From JBOHWJ01 sp050736615 (lineage in GTDB: Bacteria > Desulfobacterota > Binatia > Binatales > Binataceae), in contig JBOHWL010000136.1 of the NCBI GenBank assembly GCA_050736615.1, positions 17,443-81,442 on the forward strand: 64,000 nucleotides of DNA, given 5' to 3'. The notes beneath the pieces are model-generated. The model was not told the DNA's origin and did no database searches. It saw only the letters and a program-made list of their open reading frames with translations. Positions 42,871 through 52,346 of the stretch are shown one piece after another; positions within the stretch are counted from its first letter, which is position 1, and each line of letters opens with the position of its first letter. The translations under genes were made by a program, and so were the position numbers.

Positions 42871-43397
42871 GCGACGAAATTGCATTGGTGGCCTCGTTTC
42901 GCACCGTGGACGATTGCGCGCGGGCAGTCGAGACCCTTCATCACGCCCATATTAATGTCGATAGGTTCGGCACGTTCTCGCCATTCCCCAATGAGCGCTT
43001 GAACGAAGCGGTAAATGAAATCCGCCGCCTGGGGCCCAGCCGCGTGCGTCTGTGGGTGCTGGCCGGCGGCATCATCGGCGCGATCAGCGGTTTTGTCCTC
43101 ACCATCGGCACCTCGTGGGAATGGAACCTGATGACCGGTGGCAAGCCGATCGCTTCAATTCCGCCCTTCATCGTAATCGCCTTTGAGCTGATGATTTTGT
43201 TCGGCGGAATGATGGGATGGACGGGCTTTTATTTTCATGCGCGGCTGCCCGCATTTGATTCAGCGCCGGGCTACCGATCGCGCTTTGGGGCCGATCATTT
43301 CGGCTTATTTCTGCAATGCGAAGAAGATGACGCGGCGCGGTTGGAGGCGCTGCTACGCGACAATGGCGCCGACGAAATCGTACGCGAAGCCGCGTGA
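42867..43397 (+). CDS. actD: ActD (DUF3341) membrane subunit
   Basis: A protein of 176 residues. It begins with a small cytoplasmic ferredoxin-like fold (LVASFRTVDDCARAVETLHH, FGTFSPFPNERLNEA). Two membrane helices follow (LWVLAGGIIGAISGFVLTIG and FIVIAFELMILFGGMMGWTG), and the tail is EEDDAARLEALLRDNGADEI. This is the DUF3341 layout of ActD, found with every ACIII. ATG overlaps the actC stop. In most operons actE (a monohaem cytochrome) comes next, but here the next gene, after 39 bases, is actF. Confidence 0.92.
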   Translation: MSDEIALVASFRTVDDCARAVETLHHAHINVDRFGTFSPFPNERLNEAVNEIRRLGPSRVRLWVLAGGIIGAISGFVLTIGTSWEWNLMTGGKPIASIPPFIVIAFELMILFGGMMGWTGFYFHARLPAFDSAPGYRSRFGADHFGLFLQCEEDDAARLEALLRDNGADEIVREAA

Positions 43398-43436
43398 TCG
43401 GAATGCCGGTCCGAATTCAGAAGGCCTGAATGCAAG

Positions 43437-44657
43437 ATGAGTCCTAATCAACCCGCATCGTTGGGAGCAGCCGCGGTTCGCCAGATCCATGAGCCGCTGC
43501 GGCTTTCGTGGAATCGCTATATCGGCGTCTGCATTATTCTGGTCATCATCGGCGTGGTGGCGTTCATCTTCGGGCTGGTGACCGGCTACGCCAACCGCGT
43601 CTGGGAGACCTACCTGGTCAACCTGCTGTTCTTTATTGGCATCGCGCAAAGCGGCATCGTCGTCTCCTGCGCCTTTTATTTGACCAACGGCCGCTGGTGT
43701 GGCGTGACTCATTATCGGTTGGCCGAAGCCTTCTGGGGCTTCATCCCACTCGGCTTCCTTCTGTACTGGGGTGTGTTTTTTGGCCGGATGCATATTTTCC
43801 CCTGGTTGACCCATCCGAGCCTGTTGTATTCGCCTTCCAAGCACATCTGGCTCAACGTACCGTTTCTCTTCACCCGCGACGGCATCGCCCTGCTGGTGCT
43901 GACCATCCTGAGCTGGTGGTTCGTACGGCTTTCGCGTGGGCCCGCGGCCGAGACCTGGATGCTGGATCGCGAGACGATCGAGATGCCACCGGCGGCTTTG
44001 CGACGGCTGGCGCCGATCATCGCGATTCTCTATTGCTTCATCTATTCGATGTTGTCGGTCGATTTGATCATGGGGTTGTCGCCGGTCTGGCGCAGCACGC
44101 TGTTCGGATGGTGGTATTTCGGCGCCGATTTCTGGAGCGCAATCGTCGCGGCGGCGCTGGTAGCGGTGGTTTTGCGCGGCCGGATCGGCCGCCCCAACGT
44201 GTTTCAGGATGGCGAGAAGCTGCATGACATTGGCAAACTGATTTTTGCCTTCTCGATCTTTTGGATCTACTTGTCGTTTGCGCAGTATCTGGTGATTTGG
44301 TATGGCGATATCCCGGCCGAGACTTACTTCATTGTGGTCCGCGCATGGCATCAGCCCTGGTCAACCCTGACCTGGATGTCGCCGCTTTTAATGTGGGTGG
44401 TGCCGTTTGTGGTGCTGATGGGCGTTCAACCCAAGAAAAATCCATATGTGCTGGGCATCGTCGCGGCCTTGGGTTTAATCGGGGTGTGGATTCTCAACTA
44501 CATTCTGATAGTCCCTTCGTGGCATCCCAATGACCTGCCGTTCGGATGGGTGGAAATCTGTGTGACGCTGGGATTCCTTGGCGCCTTCGGTCTTTGCTCC
44601 AAGCCAGGGTTGGCGCGCACGGCGGCCGCCGCGGTCACCGTCGTGGATGGAGAGTAA
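43437..44657 (+). CDS. actF: ActF, second large membrane subunit of alternative complex III
   Basis: A protein of 406 residues with about ten helices, related to ActC: WNRYIGVCIILVIIGVVAFI, LVNLLFFIGIAQSGIVVSCAF, IFPWLTHPSLLYSPSKHIW and YCFIYSMLSVDLIMGLSPVW. This is the ActF pattern. ActF supports the membrane arm together with ActC. It follows actD without an intervening actE. Its stop (TAA) overlaps the coxB ATG by one base (TAATG), so ACIII and oxidase genes are one transcription and translation unit. Confidence 0.92.
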   Translation: MSPNQPASLGAAAVRQIHEPLRLSWNRYIGVCIILVIIGVVAFIFGLVTGYANRVWETYLVNLLFFIGIAQSGIVVSCAFYLTNGRWCGVTHYRLAEAFWGFIPLGFLLYWGVFFGRMHIFPWLTHPSLLYSPSKHIWLNVPFLFTRDGIALLVLTILSWWFVRLSRGPAAETWMLDRETIEMPPAALRRLAPIIAILYCFIYSMLSVDLIMGLSPVWRSTLFGWWYFGADFWSAIVAAALVAVVLRGRIGRPNVFQDGEKLHDIGKLIFAFSIFWIYLSFAQYLVIWYGDIPAETYFIVVRAWHQPWSTLTWMSPLLMWVVPFVVLMGVQPKKNPYVLGIVAALGLIGVWILNYILIVPSWHPNDLPFGWVEICVTLGFLGAFGLCSKPGLARTAAAAVTVVDGE

Positions 44658-45703
44658 TGATGAGGGCGCGGAACCGATTGCTCAAATTTTGCGGAATTGC
44701 CGGCGCGGTTGCTTTCGCCGCGTCCATCAGCGGCTGCACTACCGCCGTCTATCCGATGGATACGCTGCGTCCGACCTCCGATCTTACGCGCGAGATCCTC
44801 TGGCTGTTCAATTGGGTCACCGCTTGGGATTGCCTGGTATTGGCGGTAGTGGCGCTCACTCTGTTCGGGGCGATTTTCATCTTTTCATCGCGCCAGGGTG
44901 ATCCGGGTGAACCCTCCTCCACCCATTCGTCACTTTCTCTCGAACTGGCCTGGACCGTGCTGCCGGCATTGATCCTGCTGGCGATTACCATCCCCACGAT
45001 TCATACGATCGTGCATACGCAGCCGGACCGATGGCCGCATAACGCGTTTACCGTTCGAGTCATCGCGCATCAATGGTGGTGGGAGTTCAAATATCCTACG
45101 CTCGGCATCGACACCGCCGACGAAGTGCATATTCCGGAAAACCGCGAGATCCATTTTGAACTGGTTTCCGACGATGTGATTCACAGCTTCTTTATGCCGC
45201 AGGTGGGAGCCAAGCGCGACGTCGTGCCGGGCCAGATGAATCAGATTACGCTGACGGCGAACGTGCCGGGAATGTATTACGGCCAATGCGCGGAGTTTTG
45301 CGGAACCTCACACGCCAACATGCGCTTTCGCGTGTTCGTCGATACACCGGCCGGTTTCAAGAAGTGGGTCGCCGACCAGCTCGCTCCCCCGTTCAAGCCA
45401 ACCGCGGGGTCGGCTTTGGCTGGAGAGAAAATTTTCGTCAACGCGCCATGTGCGATTTGCCATACGATCAAGGGCATCTCAGGTTTTTCCAAGCAGTACA
45501 CGTTCGGTTTCAAAGGGCCCAACTTGTCGCATTTCGGCAGCCGGACCAGCCTGGCCGGCAGCATTCTCGATAACACGCCGCAAAATGTGGCGATGTGGAT
45601 CAAAAATCCCGACCAAGTGAAGCCTGGCGCTAACATGCCGACTCTCGGTATGCGCGGCCAGCAGCTTAACGATCTGGTCGCCTATCTCGAAAGCCTTAAG
45701 TAG
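44657..45703 (+). CDS. coxB: Cytochrome c oxidase subunit II with fused cytochrome c (caa3 type), lipoprotein
   Basis: A protein of 348 residues (ATG 44657; ATG 44660 also possible). A lipobox ISGC ends at C27, suggesting lipid anchoring. Two helices (about 55-77 and 97-118) follow. The CuA domain has AHQWWWEFKYP, H176, and C211/E213/C215/H219/M222 in CAEFCGTSHANM. The extra C-terminal domain is cytochrome c: C265-x2-C268-H269 (CAICH), with axial Met likely M327 in ANMPTLGM. It accepts electrons, passes them to CuA and then to subunit I. With actE missing, this haem domain is the obvious direct partner of ActA. Confidence 0.94.
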   Translation: MMRARNRLLKFCGIAGAVAFAASISGCTTAVYPMDTLRPTSDLTREILWLFNWVTAWDCLVLAVVALTLFGAIFIFSSRQGDPGEPSSTHSSLSLELAWTVLPALILLAITIPTIHTIVHTQPDRWPHNAFTVRVIAHQWWWEFKYPTLGIDTADEVHIPENREIHFELVSDDVIHSFFMPQVGAKRDVVPGQMNQITLTANVPGMYYGQCAEFCGTSHANMRFRVFVDTPAGFKKWVADQLAPPFKPTAGSALAGEKIFVNAPCAICHTIKGISGFSKQYTFGFKGPNLSHFGSRTSLAGSILDNTPQNVAMWIKNPDQVKPGANMPTLGMRGQQLNDLVAYLESLK

Positions 45704-45712
45704 GGAAATCTG

Positions 45713-48205
45713 ATGGCTGCCCAACCCAAAGCATTGCCGACTGAACACCGCAGCTTTATTGAAGGCGGCGGCATCTATAGCTGGCTGACCACGGTCGATC
45801 ACAAGCGCGTGGCCATGCTCTACGGCGTCACCGCACTGGGGTTGATGGCGCTGGGCGGCATGGAGGCGATGATGATGCGCGGGCAGCTGATGCTGCCCGA
45901 CAATCATTTCCTCTCAGCCCAATGGTACAACCAGCTCTTCACGATGCACGGGTTGACGATGATCTTCCTCGTGCTGATGCCGCTGGAAACGGGGTTTTTT
46001 GGTAACTTCCTGATTCCGCTGCAGATTGGCGCGCGCGACGTGGCGTTTCCGCGGCTCAACGCCATGAGCTACTGGATTTTCCTGCTGGGCGCGATTTTCC
46101 TTAATCTGGGTTGGGCCTGGGGCCTGCCCAATGACGGCTGGTTCGGTTACGCGAATTTGACCGAGCGCTTTTTCTCTCCCGGGCTCAACATCGATTTCTA
46201 CGACATGGGCCTGCTGATTCTTGGCATTTCCTCGGTGATGAGCGCGCTGAATTTCTTCGTCACCATCGTCAATATGCGCGCGCCCGGCATGACTTTCATG
46301 CGCATGCCGATGTTCATGTGGTCACTGCTGGTTACTGTCACCCTGATCATGCTGGCTTTCCCGGCGCTGACCGTCGGTCTCATTTTCCTGTTCATGGATC
46401 GTTACTTCGATACCCATTTCTATCGGGTAATCGCGGGAGCGACGCCGATCTTGTGGCAGCATCTGTTCTGGATTTTCGGCCATCCCGAAGTTTACATCAT
46501 GGCGCTGCCGGCCTTCGGTTTGATTAGCGAGGTGATCCCGGTTTTCTCGCGCAAACCGCTGTTCGGCTATCCGATGATGGCCTATTCGCTCATCCTGATC
46601 GCGTTCCTCTCGTATGGCGTGTGGGGTCACCACATGTTCGCGACCGGGATGGGTCCGGTCACGGACAGCGCCTTCGCGATCACCTCGATGCTGATCGCGA
46701 TTCCGACCGGCATCAAGATTTTCAGTTGGATCGCAACTATCTGGGGCGGTCGATTGCGATTTACCACCTCATTTCTGTTCGCGATCGGCTTCGTTATCGA
46801 GTTCACCATCGGCGGCCTCAGCGGCATCATGCACGCGAGCGCGCCAGTCGACCTGGAACAGACGGACACTTACACTATCGTTGCACATTTCCATTACGTG
46901 CTATTCGGCGGCGTATTAATGGGAATTTTGGCGGCGGTCTATTACTACTGGCCGAAAATCACCGGCCGTATGCTCAACGAGACGCTTGGCAAATGGGAGT
47001 TCTGGATCACCGCGTGGGCCTTTAACGCGACGTTCTTCCCGATGCACTTTCTCGGCACGTGGGGCATGCCTCGGCGCATCTATACGTACGCTCCCAACAT
47101 GGGCTGGAATTTCTGGAATTATTGGGAAAGTATCAACGCGTTTATTCTGGCCTTCGCCTTCGCGCTGTTCTTCTTCAATCTCTGGTACAGCTCCTATTAC
47201 GGTGAACGGGCCAGTGCCGATCCGTGGGATGCGCGGACGCTGGAGTGGTCGATACCGTCGCCACCACCTGTTTACAATTTCGCGACGGTGCCGATGGTGA
47301 CCGGGCGCGACGCCTGGTGGATCGAGAAGTACGGCAGTATCGAAGCGGTTGGAGCACACGGCGAGACCGCCAGCGCGGCGGCTGCCAACGCGGCGGCGGC
47401 GGGGGCGGCGGCACGCGAACGTTTGCAGCCCGCCGAACCCGGAGAAATCCATATGCCACCGCCGTCGCTCTATCCGGTGCTGGCCGCGCTGGGGATCTTC
47501 GGCATGGCCGCAGGCATGGCGCTGTTATGGTATCGCATCATTATCATCGGCGCGATCTTGCTGGTGCTGTCAGTTATCGCGATGGCTTTCGAGCATCCGA
47601 ACTGGGGCGAGGACGATCCGCACGCGGTGGCCGAGACCTTCTTGGGGCTCGACACTCGCAAGTTTGGTCTCTGGTGCTTTCTTGGATCGGAATGTGTGTT
47701 TTTTGCGAGTCTCATTTCGACCTACATGATTTACAAGTCGCGCAATATCGGCACCTTCGACGCTGATATTCTCAATATTCCGCTGACCTCCTTCAGCACC
47801 TTTATCCTGCTGATGTCGAGTTTGTTGATGGTGTTGGCGCTAGCCGGCTATCAGCGTAACAGCAAGTTCTGGGGCACGTTCTGGCTGTGGGGGACGGTTC
47901 TGTTCGGCTTGATTTTCGTCGGCGGCCAGGCCTTCGAGTTTTTTGGCTTCTTCAAACAGGGCATGCTTTTCAACTCGGACCTGTTTAGCCAGTGCTTCTA
48001 CACGTTGGTCGGTTTCCACGGCTTCCACGTGTTTATTGGAGTGGTCTGGCTGTCGGTGATCGCGATTGCGGGCACGCGCGGGAAAATCGACAGCAAACGC
48101 GCATTATCGGTCGAAGTTGCCGGTCTGTACTGGCATTTCGTCGATATTGTCTGGGTAGTGATTTTCACGCTGGTCTATATGATGCGGACGGTGAAACACG
48201 GATGA
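45713..48205 (+). CDS. coxA: Cytochrome c oxidase subunits I and III fused (CoxA-CoxC)
   Basis: A protein of 830 residues. Residues 1-520 are subunit I. Haem a ligands are H79 and H394 and the haem a3 ligand H392 (AHFHYVLFGG). CuB ligands are H257, H306 and H307, with the crosslink partner Y261 and proton-gate E259 in GHPEVY, an A1-type arrangement. An Ala-rich linker (about 560-580, SAAAANAAAAGAAARERLQP) joins subunit III (residues 585-830), with FLGLDTRKFGLWCFLGSECV and FYTLVGFHGFHVFIGVVWL. Fused I+III chains are known in caa3 oxidases. The enzyme reduces O2 and pumps protons. Confidence 0.95.
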   Translation: MAAQPKALPTEHRSFIEGGGIYSWLTTVDHKRVAMLYGVTALGLMALGGMEAMMMRGQLMLPDNHFLSAQWYNQLFTMHGLTMIFLVLMPLETGFFGNFLIPLQIGARDVAFPRLNAMSYWIFLLGAIFLNLGWAWGLPNDGWFGYANLTERFFSPGLNIDFYDMGLLILGISSVMSALNFFVTIVNMRAPGMTFMRMPMFMWSLLVTVTLIMLAFPALTVGLIFLFMDRYFDTHFYRVIAGATPILWQHLFWIFGHPEVYIMALPAFGLISEVIPVFSRKPLFGYPMMAYSLILIAFLSYGVWGHHMFATGMGPVTDSAFAITSMLIAIPTGIKIFSWIATIWGGRLRFTTSFLFAIGFVIEFTIGGLSGIMHASAPVDLEQTDTYTIVAHFHYVLFGGVLMGILAAVYYYWPKITGRMLNETLGKWEFWITAWAFNATFFPMHFLGTWGMPRRIYTYAPNMGWNFWNYWESINAFILAFAFALFFFNLWYSSYYGERASADPWDARTLEWSIPSPPPVYNFATVPMVTGRDAWWIEKYGSIEAVGAHGETASAAAANAAAAGAAARERLQPAEPGEIHMPPPSLYPVLAALGIFGMAAGMALLWYRIIIIGAILLVLSVIAMAFEHPNWGEDDPHAVAETFLGLDTRKFGLWCFLGSECVFFASLISTYMIYKSRNIGTFDADILNIPLTSFSTFILLMSSLLMVLALAGYQRNSKFWGTFWLWGTVLFGLIFVGGQAFEFFGFFKQGMLFNSDLFSQCFYTLVGFHGFHVFIGVVWLSVIAIAGTRGKIDSKRALSVEVAGLYWHFVDIVWVVIFTLVYMMRTVKHG

Positions 48206-48564
48206 GCGATCAGGTTATCGAACACGAGCATATGACGACTCACGGGATCACCGAGTCGCATCACCCGGGGCCGCTGGTTTATATCGTCGTCGCGATCGCG
48301 CTGACGATTCTGACCGGCTTTGAAATCGGCGTTTTTTACGCGGCCTTTCTTCAAGCCGTGCTGGTGCCGCTGCTGATCATCCTGGCCATTTGCAAATTCA
48401 TCTTGGTCGCGATGTTCTACATGCACCTGCATTACGACAGCGGGGTCTTCAGCGCGGTCTTCCTTTTTCCCCTGTGGGTCGCGTTGTTGATCGTGGTGTC
48501 ATTGATGTTGATTTTTTTCTACTTGTCGGGCCACATTTTCCTGACGACGGGATGGACCTTTTAG
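48202..48564 (+). CDS. coxD: Cytochrome c oxidase subunit IV (prokaryotic type)
   Basis: A protein of 120 residues with three membrane helices: PLVYIVVAIALTILTGFEI, VPLLIILAICKFILVAMFYM and FLFPLWVALLIVVSLMLIFF. MHLHYDS between them is typical of the short COX4-pro/CyoD family. It stabilises the oxidase. ATG overlaps the coxAC stop (ATGA). The open frame extends upstream inside coxAC, but only the overlap start gives the family length. Confidence 0.9.
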   Translation: MSDQVIEHEHMTTHGITESHHPGPLVYIVVAIALTILTGFEIGVFYAAFLQAVLVPLLIILAICKFILVAMFYMHLHYDSGVFSAVFLFPLWVALLIVVSLMLIFFYLSGHIFLTTGWTF

Positions 48565-48574
48565 TCGAATCGGT

Positions 48575-49399
48575 GTGCATCCAATGTGGGTAATTGACCC
48601 CGGATTATTGGTCGCGCTAATCGGGCTGGTGGTGGCTTATGCGGGAGCCTCGTGGCTCCTCGGCAAACAGCCCACATCACACCAGGCCGGTGCATACATG
48701 TTCGGTGTGCTGTCGATCTTTTTCGCGCTTAGCGGGCCGATTGATCAGCTCACCAGCGATCGTTTATTCACCGCCTATATCCTGCAGCAGATGATCCTGG
48801 TGCTCGTGGCGGCGCCCTTCCTGCTGATGGGCTTGCCGGACTGGATGTTGCGGCCGGTCTTTACGAATCGCTGGCTACGGCCATTCTGGCGCGTGATGAC
48901 TCGGCCAGTCGTGACCTTCCTGACTTTCTCACTGGTGTTCACGCTGATCCACTATCCGCCGGTATGTGATCGCATCTGTCATCTGCAACAGTTTTACGCC
49001 AGTATCCGCGTGATACTGGTGATTGCCGGCTTGCTGTTGTGGTGGCCGCTATTCAGTCCGCTGGAGGAATTTCCGCCGCTACCGTATCCGATGCAGATCA
49101 TGTATCTGTTCCTGCTTTCCATCCCCATGACTGCCGTCGCCGCGCCGATCACATTGTCCGACAGCGTGGTTTATATGTTCTACCAGGGCGGAATACATCC
49201 GTGGGGATTGACGCCCATAGATGATCAGGTGATGGGCGGATTGCTCATGTGGATTGGCGAAATGTTTTATCTGATGACAGTTTTTACGGTGGTTTTCATC
49301 AGATGGGCGGAGGCGGACAATGATACGGCACCGCGCCGGAAACAGCGGCAACCGGCCGAGGTTCGCGTCTTGCAACCGCGCGACCGTCCGGCGGCCTGA
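48575..49399 (+). CDS. ctaG: CtaG (caa3-type) cytochrome oxidase assembly protein
   Basis: A protein of 274 residues with six or seven helices of the caa3_CtaG family. Family segments are YMFGVLSIFFALSGPIDQLT, AYILQQMILVLVAAPFLLMG, HYPPVCDRICH, LLWWPLFSPLEE and MTAVAAPITLSDSVVYMFYQ. It helps CuB insertion in caa3 oxidases. This protein is unrelated to the Cox11 protein that shares the name. GTG 48575 or ATG 48584 could be the start; neither has a strong ribosome site. It is the last gene of the act-cox operon. No haem A synthase (ctaA) or haem O synthase (ctaB) gene is present here. Confidence 0.9.
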   Translation: MHPMWVIDPGLLVALIGLVVAYAGASWLLGKQPTSHQAGAYMFGVLSIFFALSGPIDQLTSDRLFTAYILQQMILVLVAAPFLLMGLPDWMLRPVFTNRWLRPFWRVMTRPVVTFLTFSLVFTLIHYPPVCDRICHLQQFYASIRVILVIAGLLLWWPLFSPLEEFPPLPYPMQIMYLFLLSIPMTAVAAPITLSDSVVYMFYQGGIHPWGLTPIDDQVMGGLLMWIGEMFYLMTVFTVVFIRWAEADNDTAPRRKQRQPAEVRVLQPRDRPAA

Positions 49400-49427
49400 C
49401 CCAATCCGAAGTTCTCGGTCGCATTTG

Positions 49428-50750
49428 TCAGCTCGCTCCCGATAATGTGCCTGCGGCGGCGGGCGCCCGCCGGTAGGCGTAGCTCAGGGTCCACAAGATT
49501 GTCGCGCTGTAAACAAGTCCGCCGATCGCGACGATAACGGCACCGCTAACGGCGAGCCGCGCTTCACTGGTCGAAAAACCGACAGCAAGCACGATGAGGC
49601 CGGCGTTGAACGCGACGAACACCAGGCGCCGAGCCTGAGTAATTGAAAGCCGCGCCACCGCTATCGCTGGCCATCCCATTGCACCGCGCGTGCGGGAAAC
49701 CAAGCCTGGAAAGAGCCGCTGGGACATGCCGATAATGAAGTTACCGATCCAGCCCATCAGGCCAAGCATCCCATAAATAGTGGCAATGCGCGCGCCCATC
49801 GCGCTCTGCGTTCCGGTCCGCGTCAGCACGATTCCCAGTCCCGCAGCTACCGTCAACCACAGGATTGCCGTGATCATGTGGCGCGAACTCCAATCCAGCC
49901 GCGCGCGGCGAGTCCGCACCATCCGCGCGACTATCAGCGCGTACGCCATCAGCGCGAGCGCAATTATACAGGCCCATGCGGTGATGCCGGGGAGACCGGC
50001 CAGTAGAGTCACCGCGAGTCCGATAACGCCGAGCGCCAAAGCGTAGATTTGCCACAATGCGGCTTTTGGCAATCGTGTTTCGGGCAGGATGAAGGCGGGC
50101 ATCATTCGATACGTAACGGCGCATATGGTTAACGTCACCCATCCCAGCGCGGCGAGATGCGCATGACCGGCCAGATTGGTGATCACATCGCCGCCCATGA
50201 AGTTCAGAGTTTTGTCGAGTGCCAACGTGAACCCGACACACGCCGCTGCGAACAACATCAGAATAGACAGTGCCATTCCGGTCTCCGCCACCGCACGCCC
50301 GATACGCGACCATAAACACGGCATCAGGTTGGCGGCGAACATTGCGATGCTGATGATCACCACGATTGCGGCGGACCAGGTGCCCGGCCATATGCCGAGC
50401 GCGAAATGGACAATCATGCCGACAGTGCCGAAGACAAAGAGGATCAATTGGAGGAAGGCAATGCGCGGGTAAGGCAGCTCGCGTTGGGTCAGGGCGGGAA
50501 CATAGCGATACATCACGCCCATGATCGCCGCGGTAATCCAGCCGAGCGTAAAGGTATGCACCAAGGCCAGAAGATACGGCTGGTAAAAGTAGGTGACCGC
50601 TTCGCCGATCAACAGGGGTGCCGCGATCATTCCGGCGGCGAAAAAAATCGTCGCGACCATCAAGAAATCGACTGAAATGCGCGCGGCCGGATTTCGCCGC
50701 AAAGCGGATTCGAACGCGACTGGCGCGACGTTGTGTCCCGAAGAAACCAT
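49428..50750 (-). CDS. Polytopic haem-copper-oxidase-like / NnrS-like membrane protein
   Basis: A protein of 440 residues from ATG 50750, with a longer form from TTG 50816. It has about twelve helices. The pattern LALVHTFTLGWITAAIMGVM, then GHAHLAALGWVTLTICAVTY and YGMLGLMGWIGNFIIGM, is like NnrS proteins and the CcoN branch of haem-copper subunit I. Some membrane His residues (VHTFTLGW, AGHAHLAALGW) could bind haem. The HH pair of CuB is absent, so it is not a terminal oxidase. It converges on the act-cox operon, and a haem- or NO-related role is inference. Confidence 0.75.
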   Translation of the reverse strand: MVSSGHNVAPVAFESALRRNPAARISVDFLMVATIFFAAGMIAAPLLIGEAVTYFYQPYLLALVHTFTLGWITAAIMGVMYRYVPALTQRELPYPRIAFLQLILFVFGTVGMIVHFALGIWPGTWSAAIVVIISIAMFAANLMPCLWSRIGRAVAETGMALSILMLFAAACVGFTLALDKTLNFMGGDVITNLAGHAHLAALGWVTLTICAVTYRMMPAFILPETRLPKAALWQIYALALGVIGLAVTLLAGLPGITAWACIIALALMAYALIVARMVRTRRARLDWSSRHMITAILWLTVAAGLGIVLTRTGTQSAMGARIATIYGMLGLMGWIGNFIIGMSQRLFPGLVSRTRGAMGWPAIAVARLSITQARRLVFVAFNAGLIVLAVGFSTSEARLAVSGAVIVAIGGLVYSATILWTLSYAYRRAPAAAGTLSGAS

Positions 50751-51090
50751 CCGATGATTGCCGTTGGCCAGTTTATCGAGTTCGCCATGATAAAGATCAA
50801 TCGTGGATAAATTCAATCAACCAGCCGCAGCTCCGAGGATGACGCCGCTTGGGTCCGCAGTCATAAAGCCCAGTGGACCTCGGGCATAAGAGCAGCTTGA
50901 ATCAATCGCGACATGCACTTATCCTTGCGCCGCTATTCGAGAAAGCCTATTTAGAGATTGGATTCGACGGCAACGGCCTTGGCTTCCTGACGAGAGCCTC
51001 AGCGTCGGATAACCCGCTTGTTCGGGACGTTTATCCGTCTTTCCCCCGTCGGGATCTCTTTGGGCGGACCAAGCGCAAAAGGGAGACGTT

Positions 51091-52110
51091 ATGCGTCACG
51101 CACATGCGCGGATGGTTCTCGACGGCGCGGTGGCGGGTCTGATTGGCGCGTTAGTAATCGCGCTCTGGTTTTTGGTTTTTGATGCGGCGCGCGGCTTACC
51201 GCTGGAAACGCCGGCGCTGCTAGCCGCCGCCTTGCTCCATGGCGCCAGCCCAACCGTGCTGAACCACGCGGCATGGACGCTGGTAGCGGAATACACGGTG
51301 GTGCATTTCGCGGTATTCGCCGGCATTGGCATTGTCGGTGCGTTGTTGATGGCGGCGGCGGAGCGTAACAAGGAACTATTCGGCGCGCTTTTTGTCTTCG
51401 TCGTCGCCTTCGAAATTTTCTTTATCGCCGTGGTGATGCTGGCCGGACCGGCGGCCCGTGCCTCGTTGCCGTGGTGGAAGGTCATCATCGGCAATCTGAT
51501 GGCGACGGCGGCGATGCTGGCGTACTTCTTTTGGCGTCAGCCGCGGCTTGCTCAAAATCTATTGGGCCCGTGGACGGACGTGGTGGTCGAAGGCATCATC
51601 TCGGGGATTCTCGGCGGGGTGATCATCGCGGTGTGGTTCCTCATCGTCGATGCCGCCGCCGGTCAACCGTTTCATACGCCCGCGATGCTGGGCGCGGTCA
51701 TCTTTCAGGCGGTGGGCATTCCGGAGACTGGCACTGTCACGGTTGCCCTAGTGCTAGGATACACCGCCGTGCATTTCTTCGCCTTCATTTTGTTCGGTAT
51801 AGCCGCATCGGTGACGATGGCCGCCTCCGAACATGAACCGCTGCTCGCGCTGGGCGTGCTGGTACTGTTCGTATGGTTCGAGTTGTGCTTCGTCGGCTTC
51901 GTGACGTTTCTCGACCAGACGGCGGTCACTCAACTCGGATGGTGGAAGCTGATCGTCGGCAATGTCGCCGCGCTGGCCGCGATCATCGCCTATTATGAGC
52001 ATGGCCATCCGCGTATCGTGCCGCGCATTGCCGAGCGCTGGAATCGGCTGGAGAGCGAAGGTCGGCGGCCGCCGCGTCCGGTCCGGCGCACAATCCGCCG
52101 CGTTGTCTAA
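51091..52110 (+). CDS. Membrane protein made of two tandem four-helix repeats
   Basis: A protein of 339 residues with eight predicted helices in two similar halves. Half one (about residues 8-155) has VAGLIGALVIALWFLVFDAA, a VAEYTVVHFAVFAGIGI segment and PWWKVIIGNLMATAAMLAYF. Half two (about 162-310) has ISGILGGVIIAVWFLIVDAA, YTAVHFFAFILFGIAA and GWWKLIVGNVAALAAIIAYY. The basic C-terminus (RRPPRPVRRTIRRVV) is probably cytoplasmic. ATG has GGGAG five bases ahead. I do not recognise the family. An internal gene duplication is directly visible, with His and Trp positions conserved between halves. Confidence 0.82.
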   Translation: MRHAHARMVLDGAVAGLIGALVIALWFLVFDAARGLPLETPALLAAALLHGASPTVLNHAAWTLVAEYTVVHFAVFAGIGIVGALLMAAAERNKELFGALFVFVVAFEIFFIAVVMLAGPAARASLPWWKVIIGNLMATAAMLAYFFWRQPRLAQNLLGPWTDVVVEGIISGILGGVIIAVWFLIVDAAAGQPFHTPAMLGAVIFQAVGIPETGTVTVALVLGYTAVHFFAFILFGIAASVTMAASEHEPLLALGVLVLFVWFELCFVGFVTFLDQTAVTQLGWWKLIVGNVAALAAIIAYYEHGHPRIVPRIAERWNRLESEGRRPPRPVRRTIRRVV

Positions 52111-52346
52111 AGGCGTCATCTGCGCGGGCTGGCTGGTGTGCGCCGGCCACATCTTCGCTCAGTGATATTTGTGCCTACGCGTCGCGCCAGGCGGATCTGC
52201 GTTCGTCCTCGTGGGGATCAGTCCCAGCCTCGGCTCGCGCACGGCGTCTGAACAAGGAACTCACCATTCTTTATTCTGATGCACTGTCACATATGCCCAG
52301 CCGAAACAGCCCGCGACAATGTGGGGCTGACTCGCATCCCTGTGAG

